Shown here piece by piece: positions 1 to 8,732 of a DNA stretch of 64,000 bases (positions are counted from its first letter, which is position 1; each line of letters begins with the position of its first letter). The position numbers and the translations under genes are program-made. This DNA is from Paenibacillus faecalis (GTDB lineage Bacteria > Bacillota > Bacilli > Paenibacillales > Paenibacillaceae). The stretch is taken from positions 3,538,120-3,602,119 of the forward strand of contig NZ_LT985747.1 in assembly GCF_900289175.1 (NCBI RefSeq), given 5' to 3'. The notes below the pieces were generated by a model, which was not told where the DNA came from, made no database searches, and was given only the letters and a program-made list of their open reading frames with translations.

Positions 1-356
1 CAGAATACGTTGTTCTTTTACTCGTTTTTCTTCTAATGTGCGAAACCATTTAGGGTTGCCAAATATTTGCCCTGTCGAAAGAATCGCAAAATCTTTAAGA
101 CCAACGTCAATACCGACAGAAGAACCTGTTTCTTCTAATGGTTGCACTTCTGTTTCAGCAAGAATCGATACAACTGCGTTAATTCGGCAGAACATGAATT
201 GTAAGTTAATCCTTTGCCTGTTTCCTTATATGTATCGTTCCAACGTGCTAAAAAGCGATTAAATACGAAACGAGAACAGCCAATAGTCTTTGCGATTAAG
301 ATTTCTTGTTCTTTGTTTGGGTAGATACGGAATTTGTATGCTTTGTTGACCAACAT
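1..356 (-). pseudogene. tnpB: tnpB remnant of IS200/IS605 element, internally deleted and cut by the window edge
   Basis: Starting at 356, about 58 residues match the TnpB N-terminus (MLVNKAYKFRIYPNKEQ, then an FNRFLARWN segment). The reading then breaks. From about 190 to 1, in another frame, it resumes at the RuvC-I region with GIDVGLKDFA, which carries the first catalytic Asp. The middle helical and wedge part, roughly a hundred codons, is missing and the two pieces are out of frame, so this copy should be inactive. The remainder lies left of the window. TnpB is the RNA-guided nuclease that travels with TnpA. Twelve bases separate it from tnpA. Confidence 0.8.
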
Positions 357-367
357 TGCTTTTCACC

Positions 368-766
368 TCACTTTAGTCCTTGATTTTCGATATACTTTTT
401 AACTATGTTGATGGGAGAACCACCCGTAGTTAGTAGACAAAAACTTCTTGACCAAAACATTTCTTTCCATAATTTTTTTCTTACTTGTGGAAAGTCCTTT
501 TTAATCATTCGAGAACTTGCACTCTTGTAAGCATTAATGAATTTTGATAATTCAGTGTTTGGATGTGCTTTGAATAGAATGTGAATATGGTCAAAATCAT
601 GATTCCATTCAACTAATGATATGTTGTATTTCTTGCCTAATTTTATAAACATATCTTTTGCATAGTCAGACATTTCGTCGTCAAAGACTTTTCTACGGTA
701 TTTAACAACGAATACAAGGTGGTAGTACATCAAGAACACTGAATGGTTATTACTATCTAATTTCAT
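368..766 (-). CDS. tnpA: IS200/IS605-family Y1 transposase TnpA
   Basis: This 132-residue protein has the normal length for a single-strand DNA transposase of the HUH/Y1 family. The HUH motif is visible as HIHILF near residue 61. The FWSRSF segment and the C-terminal helix IVKKYIENQ supply the conserved frame and the nucleophilic Tyr. It cuts and joins single-stranded transposon ends at replication forks, recognising subterminal hairpins. A perfect hairpin lies just upstream. Because tnpB is broken but tnpA is complete, the element could still move. No premature stop is seen. Confidence 0.9.
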   Translation of the reverse strand: MKLDSNNHSVFLMYYHLVFVVKYRRKVFDDEMSDYAKDMFIKLGKKYNISLVEWNHDFDHIHILFKAHPNTELSKFINAYKSASSRMIKKDFPQVRKKLWKEMFWSRSFCLLTTGGSPINIVKKYIENQGLK

Positions 767-767
767 G

Positions 768-807
768 GATATAATCAGCCTTTCTTTTGTATAAGACTGA
801 TTATATC
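768..807. repeat. Perfect 11-bp inverted repeat beside tnpA (likely IS end hairpin)
   Basis: GATATAATCAG at 768-778 pairs perfectly with CTGATTATATC at 797-807. Placed directly upstream of tnpA, it fits the subterminal hairpin that TnpA recognises at IS200/IS605 ends. The exact element boundary is not defined. Confidence 0.6.
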
Positions 808-932
808 ATAGCGTAAAAAAGAGACAACTTTTAGCCTTACGCCTAACTGACATTCATCTCTCACTTACTCATTGGGCTACGCCCTACACATTCCTTAAAG
901 TGGGAGTCTTCTGTCGGAAAACGATAAAATGC

Positions 933-967
933 AATCCTCATTCCTCAGCAAGGATGAGGATTTTTTG
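933..967 (+). terminator. Intrinsic terminator
   Basis: AATCCTCAT at 933-941 pairs with ATGAGGATT at 954-962 and runs into a T tract. It separates the IS element from array A. Confidence 0.65.
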
Positions 968-1141
968 TTCAAAAAAACAAATTCAGATGAATGGTGAGGG
1001 GGTTTTTCAAAAAAAGTTTTTCGGTTTTTTTGAGGTGTATAGCCCTCATTAAGGGCTCAAGGACTAGTAAAAAACCGCACCCTGCAATTATCATAAATTC
1101 AAGTGCCAGGGTTCAACATTTATGATCCAGTACCCACTGTT

Positions 1142-1304
1142 ACTTCCATCCACGCACTCATATAGAGTGCGACTAAACCAGACCCAAAACCTAATGAGCC
1201 AGATTGGATTTCAATCCACGCACTCATATAGAGTGCGACGCTGTAAAACAGCTAGCAGTATAATTCCGGAAAATTTCAATCCACGCACTCATATAGAGTG
1301 CGAC
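1142..1304 (-). CRISPR. CRISPR array A (3 repeats)
   Basis: Repeats of 32 bp lie at 1142, 1208 and 1273, with spacers of 34 and 33 bp. The repeat variant has a GCACTCATATAGAGTGC core in place of the GCACCC...GGGTGC core of the other arrays; both stem arms change together, so the hairpin is kept. The leftmost copy is degenerate at its left end, so the leader is on the right and transcription is leftward. The repeat family is type I-C. Confidence 0.9.
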
Positions 1305-1475
1305 TCCGATTTTTCAAACCTAAACAGGTCAAAAATTGTATTTTCCCTTAAAAACGTTAGATTAATAGCTCATTAGGAGATAAACAACTTTGTAATAATT
1401 AACATAAAACCCAATTATTAATGGAAATTATGGTGCGAATCCCCGGGAAATTCATGTTCGCTTCACATTAGCACT
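1305..1475 (-). promoter_or_regulatory. Leader of CRISPR array A
   Basis: The leader begins with TCCGATTTTTCAAA directly after the last repeat, as in array C. It ends in the dyad element at 1431-1473 (GGTGCGAAT ... ATGTTCGCTT ... ATTAGCAC). One arm carries a mismatch relative to arrays B and C. Confidence 0.75.
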
Positions 1476-1682
1476 AATTTTTAATAAAAGGCACTAACTG
1501 AATAAATCATACCATACATCTCTATCCAAAATATTTTGAGACAATAAAAAAATTGATATATAATATATACAGAAAATTACATTCAGATACTGGTGTGTTG
1601 ATACTAAACTACAGTGCATATAAAAAAATTTTTCGATATACTTGGTACGATGCGATCTTATGAACACTTTATGGGAGTGTGA

Positions 1683-2051
1683 TTGAAGATTCAAACAAAT
1701 AAAACTATCCAAATTCAAGTTATAATTACTATGTTATATCCTATTGCTGTCTTTACTATATTAAGTATCGGTGAAGGTTCTTGGCTTATCCCTATATTGA
1801 TTATGCTCTCATTTGCTTTACTTTGGAGAAACTTGCGTTATTTATTCATCTCTACACTTTTAATGTGGATTGTAGCCATCCCATTATGGTATTTTTTTAT
1901 TGAAAGTAGAGAAGGCCAAGGTGCCGCCATTTTTTCTGCATCTCTTCCATTTATTATTTTGCTTTTTATAACATGTGTGCTTATACCTCAAATATTGATT
2001 CTTACAATTAAAAATTGTATCATCCACAAACTTTCAAAACGAAACCACTAA
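1683..2051 (+). CDS. Small multi-pass membrane protein, unknown function
   Basis: The protein has 122 residues and is strongly hydrophobic, with about three to four predicted membrane spans and a basic tail ending in KLSKRNH. It starts at a TTG preceded by GGGAGTG. It is one of the few plus-strand genes in the left half and is AT-rich. No family was recognised, and nothing around it suggests a partner. Confidence 0.55.
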   Translation: MKIQTNKTIQIQVIITMLYPIAVFTILSIGEGSWLIPILIMLSFALLWRNLRYLFISTLLMWIVAIPLWYFFIESREGQGAAIFSASLPFIILLFITCVLIPQILILTIKNCIIHKLSKRNH

Positions 2052-2297
2052 AACGAAATTTTGGACCTTTCAATAATAATGTTGTAACCAAGATAGATTG
2101 ATAAGTAAAATACGCAGTTCACTCCATGACCGAGAGATCCAACAAAAGCATATAAATGGAACATAATCTCGGAAAATCTTCCGCAACTACTATAACGATA
2201 AAAAAAGTTAGCACTTACCCCATGGCTCTTGAAAACAACTTCTGAAATTACCTTTCTTTGGGACCTAATGAAAAATAATCTTGAAAGGATGATGTTG

Positions 2298-2483
2298 ATG
2301 AGCAACCCAGCCCAAATAAGAAAATGGCTTACATATATAGCTACTTTTCTTTCATCCGTTGGCATAACCTTTTTAATATTAGAAGAACTCAATTATACAT
2401 TAGGCATCGTCCTATTTATCGCGGGAATATGTATTTTCATCGTTTCCAATTTTTTTAGACACCAAAAAAGCCGAAAGGATTAA
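2298..2483 (+). CDS. Small two-span membrane protein, unknown function
   Basis: Reading from the ATG at 2298 (ribosome site AAAGG at 2284-2288) gives about 61 residues beginning MSNPAQIRKW. There are two hydrophobic segments and a basic C-terminus (FRHQKSRKD). ATGs at 2289 and 2292 and a TTG farther upstream are possible starts, but the spacing favours 2298. Family unknown. Confidence 0.5.
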   Translation: MSNPAQIRKWLTYIATFLSSVGITFLILEELNYTLGIVLFIAGICIFIVSNFFRHQKSRKD

Positions 2484-2574
2484 CTCTCTGTTTACCAATG
2501 GGATCGCCTTTAAGAGTTAGTCTACTATGTTAGTAAGTTTTGGTTTGTTTCTGGAAGCACCGCTTCAATAAATT

Positions 2575-3063
2575 CTAAATCATTTTAGGATTCTTGTAGC
2601 ACCAATCTGGGTCATACGGTAGCGATTTTAATTTCTGTATATCTTCCCAACTATAGAACCAATTATAATCTGCGACCCAAAAGTAATCATCGGGGTTTAA
2701 CTTGAGGTATTCGTAAATAAAATTGAATATTAACTCTTGAACACCATAAATGTCTTCAATATGCCCCACTTGATATAGCAATAAATTTGTATCTAAACCT
2801 AAGTCTCCGTGGTAGTAAAAATCAATGCTTGGACTAATAACACTATGAACATAAAATATGAATGAACCTTCATTTGTTTCCGCAAACGATTTACTATTAA
2901 TATTTAGTGTAGTATACGAAAAGCTACCTTTATCTGAGTAATTTTTTTTGTTGTGAAAATAGAGTGACGCATCCGAATGAAAGACCGCAACTATAGTATC
3001 TGCTAGTAACTTCTCAGGAGAGTATCTCTCTTGCTTCGTTAAAATTACAGCTGGTGTCCCCAT
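2575..3063 (-). CDS. Probable immunity protein of a polymorphic toxin
   Basis: This is a 162-residue soluble, acidic and aromatic-rich protein with no signal peptide. It starts 2 bp after the end of the degraded toxin gene at 3066-4762, the usual toxin-immunity arrangement, and would be translationally coupled to it. The reading frame is intact while the toxin is not. I did not recognise the immunity family; the assignment rests on position, size and composition. Confidence 0.6.
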   Translation of the reverse strand: MGTPAVILTKQERYSPEKLLADTIVAVFHSDASLYFHNKKNYSDKGSFSYTTLNINSKSFAETNEGSFIFYVHSVISPSIDFYYHGDLGLDTNLLLYQVGHIEDIYGVQELIFNFIYEYLKLNPDDYFWVADYNWFYSWEDIQKLKSLPYDPDWCYKNPKMI

Positions 3064-3065
3064 TT

Positions 3066-4762
3066 TTATTTTAATACCCCCTTAAGTTCATTTATAGAGT
3101 TTACGATTGTAACACCTTTAGATCTAATAGCTTCTAATTTTTTCAGATCGTTCGGATGTAAATTTGTCAATAACTTATCAATATATAAAATAACATTCTT
3201 CTGATCATGTTAAAATAACTTTTATGATTTACATTAACGTATTTATCAAACTGTTCAACATCTGTAAACGGCTTTTAATGATTTCTTAACTTCAATAATT
3301 TCATGCACTATATCTAAATCACCCGCTGGACTATTATCTGCCCATTGAATTTTCTGTCCGAATCCTGTCACTTCTTTATTTTCTCTAACAGCGGAAGCTA
3401 CTTTCGCCTCAGTAGCTTTTCCCGGGTCTTTACTGGTTAAACTATGATCAATATCACGACTAATATTTTTCGGATGTTGATCAACCCAAGTCAGTTCATT
3501 ACCTGAGGGATTCGTATATTTCGTTTTATTTCCGTCCCTAACTACACTACCAACACTCGAAGCTTTTGGTGTCCCCTCTACTAAATCACTCCCAGACTTC
3601 CCAGCTCCTCCACCATCATCAATCGCTTTTTCTGCCTTAGTGACTCCACCAATCGCGTCAGCCCCGCTATCTCTCTTCCCTAGAAGCTTGGCGCCCGGCT
3701 TGAGGAAGCCTACCAATGGGATCATGGACACCACTGTGAGTGCCTTGTCTGTATCTGTTAATTTATCGCCTGTGATCAGGTTCTTTCCCGTATATAGCTC
3801 CGCTATGGATTTACCGGTACCAATGAACGGAAGCATGTCCAGCGCGGTGTTCGCACCTTGTTTCAGACCATCTTGAAACGATGCATTATGTATCTTGTGG
3901 TTAACCTCGTCCTTAAAACGATTCAATTCGATGTATGCTTGCGCGTTCGGGTTTGAAAAATCTTGTTCCTTCTCAAAGGTTATCGGATCATATCCTTGAG
4001 ACAGTGCATATGCCAAAAATTCATCTCGCCCCTGCCTCCCTTGATACAAAATTTCAGGGCGAGTGAAAAACTCCTTGATATCTTGTACTCCTTCAGTAAT
4101 CGATCCAGATTTCCCGTATTTACTGGAATCGATGACCCGTTCTCGAAATTGAAGAACACACGGCCTTCCCCATCTTCCGCATACTCTCCCAATATATCTT
4201 CAAGCTTGGAGTCGCTTCTGAATTGTGCAATGACGTTCCCGTCTTGATCTGTAAATAAAAGCGTCTTTCCTGCTTCCTGTTCAGCCACAAACTGCATGAC
4301 TCTGGCACTGGCTTGAACTTCCTCGCTTATAGCCTGAAGCAGTGCCAATATCCGCTCTTGCCCGGTCTTTTGACCAACATATATTTCCGGCCGAAGCGCT
4401 GCGCTGGCCACGTCTTTTAAATGTCCTACTACCGGCAAAAAAGGAAGGGACGCCAGCACGACCGGCTTCCACTTCATCAGGCTTCCCATATTATACGGCA
4501 TCCACGCATAATCTGCTTCTTCAAAGGCATTAGCTTTCTTGCCGAGAAATACGGCCATTTGCTCATACTCTTGTATCAGTTGCTTGAATATTGAAGCAAT
4601 TTCGGCCCAAGTTGCATCCAGTTCGGACCTCTGTGAACCTTCATAATCCACACTACGCCAAGCTTGCTCCAGGGAGTAAGCAACTTAATGCAATACATTT
4701 TCGGTATTTCGGAATCGACGATGCAAACCTTCAAGTTCTTCCGTTGTTACGCGAATTTCCAA
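3066..4762 (-). pseudogene. Decayed polymorphic toxin (WXG-like N-terminus, pretoxin segment, REase-like C-terminus)
   Basis: Joining frames reconstructs one secreted-toxin gene. It begins at a TTG at 4762 with upstream GGGAGG (LEIRVTTEEL...) and a helical WXG100/LXG-like region. An in-frame ochre codon sits at 4685-4687, where CAA to TAA would be one change. A 1-nt shift near 4090 leads into a hydrophobic pretoxin stretch (TALDMLPFIGTGKSIAELYTG) resembling PT-TG segments. The C-terminal domain has GDLDIVHE and EVKK, the D and ExK pattern of PD-(D/E)XK nucleases. Two more shifts, near 3270 and 3195, precede the true tail ending ELKGVLK at 3066. Four lesions make it inactive as annotated. Confidence 0.75.
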
Positions 4763-4997
4763 GCTGTTCTTTGCCTCCCTCGCCCTATCCTATATCGCTA
4801 TATCTAATCCATAAACTGTAAGTCGTTTCAGATATAACTATAGTATATAAGACAGCGTGAAAGGCCACATCGCCCCATCGGATTAAATCATCGCCATACT
4901 TTAGACATACTTTGCTGCAGCAAACAGAGTTTTGATGAGGATGATTTATTCATGTACTGTGCTACTAGTCAATTATACTATTTTTACTGTTTCACCT
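4763..4997. other. Intergenic stretch between array B and toxin remnant
   Basis: AT-rich sequence in which I see no gene, hairpin or repeat. Transcription of array B would run into it. Confidence 0.4.
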
Positions 4998-5296
4998 ATT
5001 TCAATCCACGCACCCGCATAGGGTGCAACGAGAGCTTGCATGAGTGTTGAGAGAAAACTAAGCAAGATTTCAATCCACGCACCCATATAGGGTGCGACTA
5101 CAAAGCATCCTTCACTTAATTATGGGAATATTTATTTCAATCCACGCACCCATATAGGGTGCGACTTGAAAATCTCAAAAAAGCCGATCACATGATTGCA
5201 TTTCAATCCACGCACCCATATAGGGTGCGACGTGGATGTATCGGTGACTAACAATAAGCCTGGTATTTCAATCCACGCACCCATATAGGGTGCGAC
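4998..5296 (-). CRISPR. CRISPR array B (5 repeats)
   Basis: Repeats of 32 bp start at 4998, 5067, 5134, 5200 and 5265. The leftmost ends GGGTGCAAC instead of GGGTGCGAC and has CGCATA, while the other four have CATATA in the loop. The degenerate left end places the leader on the right. Spacers are 33-37 bp. Confidence 0.95.
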
Positions 5297-5465
5297 TCCG
5301 ATTTTTGAGCAAAACCATCTCAAAAATTCACTTTTTAGTTTATATTTACTCGGTATATGTAAAAAAACCGAAAAACAATTGCTTTTTTTGTAAAAATAGA
5401 CTTATTTAGGCTTTTTAGAGGTGCGAACCTCCCGGGGAAATCATGTTCGCTTCACATTCGCACTT
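5297..5465 (-). promoter_or_regulatory. Leader of CRISPR array B
   Basis: It starts TCCGATTTTTGAGC and ends with the dyad at about 5420-5463 (GGTGCGAA ... CATGTTCGCTT ... TTCGCAC). It belongs to the A/B/C leader type, which has TTCACATTCGCAC in the right arm. Confidence 0.8.
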
Positions 5466-5484
5466 ATCCTCCAGCTATTAGCGA

Positions 5485-5543
5485 GAGGGCAGTCGCCTTG
5501 CCTAATCTCTTTCCACGAGGTCTGATTGAGCACGACTGCCCTC
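5485..5543 (-). terminator. Large perfect inverted repeat after the Cmr membrane gene
   Basis: GAGGGCAGTCG at 5485-5495 and CGACTGCCCTC at 5533-5543 form an 11-bp perfect stem around a 37-nt loop. It lies between the stop at 5566 and leader B. It may be a terminator or an insertion scar; it lacks a clean T tract. Confidence 0.4.
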
Positions 5544-5565
5544 ACATCTATCACTGATATATTCG

Positions 5566-6678
5566 CTACTTCCCAGCTTTCTTCTCATAGGCTAATACAG
5601 TCGCGAGCGATATCATATTGCCCGTTAGTGTTGTGGGCATATTTGCTATAACAGTAAAAGGGTATTCATTAACCTTTTCTTCGTCTTTTCCGTTCAGTCT
5701 CCCTGACTTTACATATATAACAACTGGGATTTTTAGCTGCTTATCTATTAATACTTGCATATACTCTCTAATCAATTTCTCTTGGTCTTCTTCTTCTTTC
5801 TCTTGTCCTTCTTTTTTTACTTGCTCATCTTTTTCTACTCGCCCATTTTTCTCCTGCTCGTCTTTTTTCTTTTTATAATATCTATATACAATGAAGTCTA
5901 CTTCATCGTTCTCTATTTTCTCCTTGAATTTCTCAGTTTGATCTGTATTAATCACCTCAACTTCACTAACTATTTCCTTCATTCTCTTAACTTCAAGTTG
6001 ATTCATTTCCTTTATTGTGTCTTTAGGGCAGACCACCAAAACTCTGCTGTTGCGAATAGCAACTTGAGTTTCCATATAATCCTCTAATACTTTATATTTT
6101 TCTTCTAATTCTTTCACTTTAGGATCGATTATTTTTTCTACAGTTTTCTCTGCATTTCCTATGGTTCTATTCGCTTTTTCTTTAAATTCCCCAACTTTTG
6201 AATCTACAGCCTTCTCCATCTCCCCTACGGTCTTCTTCGCTTCTTCTATGGTCTTCTGCGCTTCTTCTTCAATTTTCCGAGCGTTCGCTTCTATGTCGCT
6301 TCTAGTTTGACCAAACATCCAGAAGAGCACAATTGTTCCACCCGTAACTAGTACACCTAATGCTATAAAAAAGATGTTAATGAGACTAATAAAGCTTTCT
6401 CGATCATTATTAGCAAAGTCTTTGTAATTAGCAAACTGGTCTTCCAGAAATTCAATCGCCTTCACATCAGAGCTGGGATCGGAATTTACCGCCTTGTCTA
6501 TCTTGACTGATTCTATTTGTTTGCTTATTGCATCCATTTGACTATCTATTTGGTCATATTCGATTTTTACAGTTACAAATGCATAAATGACAAATAAAAA
6601 GTTAAAGCCTATTACTATTAATAGCAAATATCCCAGTAGCTTATTAGATAACTGCATTTCACTCAATCGTCTAGGCAT
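5566..6678 (-). CDS. Cmr-operon membrane protein: two TM spans, coiled coil, Rossmann-like C-terminal domain
   Basis: The start at 6678 is fixed by AAGGAG 7 nt upstream, and the ATG overlaps the cmr6 stop, so it is coupled as the seventh gene of the operon (370 residues). Visible parts are TM1 near residues 13-37, an extracytoplasmic acidic stretch, TM2 near 96-122, and an A/E/K heptad-rich coiled coil near 124-208. The cytosolic domain follows from about 215. Its hydrophobic strands RVLVVCP, SEVEVIN, VDFIVYRYY, IPVVIYV and PFTVIAN alternate with helices, as in receiver-like or TIR-like Rossmann folds. A K/E-rich insert of about 35 residues lies near 277-312. No family name is recognised. I infer a membrane-anchored ancillary effector or signal sensor of type III immunity; a receiver Asp is not evident. 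Confidence 0.7.
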   Translation of the reverse strand: MPRRLSEMQLSNKLLGYLLLIVIGFNFLFVIYAFVTVKIEYDQIDSQMDAISKQIESVKIDKAVNSDPSSDVKAIEFLEDQFANYKDFANNDRESFISLINIFFIALGVLVTGGTIVLFWMFGQTRSDIEANARKIEEEAQKTIEEAKKTVGEMEKAVDSKVGEFKEKANRTIGNAEKTVEKIIDPKVKELEEKYKVLEDYMETQVAIRNSRVLVVCPKDTIKEMNQLEVKRMKEIVSEVEVINTDQTEKFKEKIENDEVDFIVYRYYKKKKDEQEKNGRVEKDEQVKKEGQEKEEEDQEKLIREYMQVLIDKQLKIPVVIYVKSGRLNGKDEEKVNEYPFTVIANMPTTLTGNMISLATVLAYEKKAGK

Positions 6679-7471
6679 GACCTGACTCCTTCTGTTGAAA
6701 GCGGCCATAGCCGGAATTCGTTTTTCCGCCCAGCCCCTCTTGTTCAACGGCCGCTATGATCATGTCCCTGGCCAGCAACAGCCACTGTGTATCCTTTTCA
6801 TGTTCAGAATCACAGGTAAGGAACACCTGAAAGTCAGCCTTAACCGTCAATAAGTGTATCGGGACGGGAGAGTCATCGTCTCGCGGCGCTTGAAGAGTTG
6901 AAGTATTCTCGTTATACCCATGATGATGAGGTGTCATGACATCCACTCGAAGAGCGGTTCCTACTGTATCTGAAGTAGGGAAGGCATCGTGATAATGAAT
7001 AAGTGCCGCTTGATCCTTCGCACCAAATAACACGTTATAGTAGTCGCCGCCTTCTCGGAATCTGGCATCTTCTTTTCCTACATACTTATGGCAATAATGA
7101 GAAGCCACACCTTTTAACGCAGTACCCGGGATATAGGGAACACCGTAAATACGATGAATCGTTAAAAACGTTTCCAACACTGAAGGCTGACCTTGGCCAA
7201 TGACGAGCGGTGATTCACATTGAATCGCAAACTGTTCCTGTTGTACCTCACTAACAGATGAATAGTATTGCTCCATCCGCTTACAGTACCATTTTATAGC
7301 TTCTGTTTCCCAATGCTTATGATAAGCTTCAGTTAATTCATCATAGTACTTTCTTTTTGAATCACCTTCAGCCGTAACTACTTCTAGCAAATCAGATTGT
7401 GGGTATGATCCATCCAGCTTTGTCAACTCCAAATATGCGTTTGTCCCCACCAGATTATATGATGTCTTCAT
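6671..7471 (-). CDS. cmr6: Type III-B RAMP protein Cmr6, locus 1
   Basis: The 266-residue RAMP protein includes the typical segment YIPGTALKGVASHY and the C-terminal glycine-rich loop GLGGKTNSGYGRF. Cmr6 caps the crRNA 3' side of the Cmr complex and contacts target RNA. It starts 3 bp from the cmr5 stop and its own stop overlaps the membrane-protein start. Size and gene order match the family. Confidence 0.93.
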   Translation of the reverse strand: MKTSYNLVGTNAYLELTKLDGSYPQSDLLEVVTAEGDSKRKYYDELTEAYHKHWETEAIKWYCKRMEQYYSSVSEVQQEQFAIQCESPLVIGQGQPSVLETFLTIHRIYGVPYIPGTALKGVASHYCHKYVGKEDARFREGGDYYNVLFGAKDQAALIHYHDAFPTSDTVGTALRVDVMTPHHHGYNENTSTLQAPRDDDSPVPIHLLTVKADFQVFLTCDSEHEKDTQWLLLARDMIIAAVEQEGLGGKTNSGYGRFQQKESGHA

Positions 7472-7473
7472 CT

Positions 7474-7827
7474 CTAGTCCTGAGACTCCTTTACTTTCAA
7501 AATAGCTTCGGCATAACGTTTGAACCAGACAGAAGCCCGAAGCGCATTCTGGGATAAATAGCGGTACTCTGTACTGGATTCCGGCATATTCCTCTCCAGA
7601 TCTGAAACACCAAGAGCTTGCCCCATATGCTGGATGTACTGCTTATAGGCAGCTTGCTCATCATTAGATCGACTATTAAAATAAGCAACTGTAAGACGCA
7701 ACCCATTCAACATGACCATCGAAGGAAATTTGTGACATACACTCCCGTAACTTTGCCGGGAATCTGTTTTCAATCCTGTAATGCAGTTATAGGCTATACT
7801 CGAGTAATGATGATCTATCGACTTCAT
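7474..7827 (-). CDS. cmr5: Type III-B small subunit Cmr5, locus 1
   Basis: Starting at the ATG at 7827 (AAGGAGG upstream, ATGA overlap with the cmr4 stop) gives 117 residues, the normal size of this all-helical subunit. The C-terminal part ALRASVWFKRYAEAILKV is family-like. Cmr5 lines the belly of the complex between Cmr4 subunits. A further ATG 27 bp upstream lies inside cmr4 and is less well placed. Confidence 0.88.
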   Translation of the reverse strand: MKSIDHHYSSIAYNCITGLKTDSRQSYGSVCHKFPSMVMLNGLRLTVAYFNSRSNDEQAAYKQYIQHMGQALGVSDLERNMPESSTEYRYLSQNALRASVWFKRYAEAILKVKESQD

Positions 7828-8732
7828 ACGCTTGCCTCCTTGGAAAAGCGGCAACGAATTCGTCCTTTACCTACAGTTGTATTGCCGCCAACTTGAAGGA
7901 TCATTTCCTCACTTAAGACACCAAGCAATTGTTGTACAGTAATGGATTGTGATGAACCATGGATTTTATCGCACCATACAATACCGTACAGGATCGATTC
8001 CACTGGCAAATATTCTTCCGTCCATAGTGCACCTGATTCAACTGTTTTGTTCTCTTTATCAATACGTATACGCGGCACGATTTCACAGCACATCGTTACA
8101 AAATGTTGAAATGCATCATCAGACACAAGCATGATCCGCTCCATAAACATGTCTCTAGATAATGGATCAGAGAACAGCTCTTCCGACATCCACGTTGCCC
8201 ATTCATGAAAAGCCTGATCTTCTATTGCCGCACATCTAAATTCATCTATGTGGATCATTTGTTCATGATCAATCTTGCTATCTTCTGTTACCAAAGCACT
8301 CTCGCCTTGTTGCTTTCTCGACTGTATGCCCAGCTTGCTCTCCAATGCATTCAGATCCAAATCCGGCAAATAAACACCAGTGGACTTCGCATCACGATAT
8401 AATCGCTTCAATGCTAGTGGGCAAGTTACATAAGCGAATGTCCCATACCGACTTGCTACAGGAAAAGCTAGCAATCGACTATCTGTCAGCACGAAAGCCC
8501 CTGCATTTCCGTCATCTCCAGACTTACCGAACGCAGCATCCAACCATGCATCAGGCTGCTTTAAACGTCTAAAATGCTCGCGTTGAACGCCTTTCATACT
8601 ACTGCCGGGAATTAATGGCCATTGTGTAATACGTTCTCTCATAATTGGCATATCGACGACACCCACACCTTGTCCCGTTCCGATATGAACAGGAGATAGG
8701 CAATGTAAATAATATAGTTTGCTATTGCTCAT
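7824..8732 (-). CDS. cmr4: Type III-B backbone RAMP and RNase Cmr4, locus 1
   Basis: This 302-residue RAMP shows SPVHIGTGQGVGVVDMPI at the N-terminus. Asp27 sits at the position of the Asp that cleaves target RNA every 6 nt in Cmr4/Csm3 backbones. It also has IPGSSMKGVQRE and a late GGNTTVGKGRIR glycine loop. A strong ribosome site (GAGGGGAG) and an ATGA overlap with cmr3 fix the start. Target RNase activity is expected to be intact. Confidence 0.93.
   Translation of the reverse strand: MSNSKLYYLHCLSPVHIGTGQGVGVVDMPIMRERITQWPLIPGSSMKGVQREHFRRLKQPDAWLDAAFGKSGDDGNAGAFVLTDSRLLAFPVASRYGTFAYVTCPLALKRLYRDAKSTGVYLPDLDLNALESKLGIQSRKQQGESALVTEDSKIDHEQMIHIDEFRCAAIEDQAFHEWATWMSEELFSDPLSRDMFMERIMLVSDDAFQHFVTMCCEIVPRIRIDKENKTVESGALWTEEYLPVESILYGIVWCDKIHGSSQSITVQQLLGVLSEEMILQVGGNTTVGKGRIRCRFSKEASV

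Noticed and set aside
1494..1718. 74-codon minus-strand frame near array A
   Set aside because: Overlaps a better plus-strand gene start at 1683 and has no ribosome site.
3640..4533. Plus-strand frames opposite the toxin remnant
   Set aside because: Antisense shadows of the reconstructed toxin gene.
6671..6747. Longer start for the Cmr membrane protein at 6747
   Set aside because: No ribosome site there; 6678 has AAGGAG at 7 nt and overlaps the cmr6 stop as expected for coupling.
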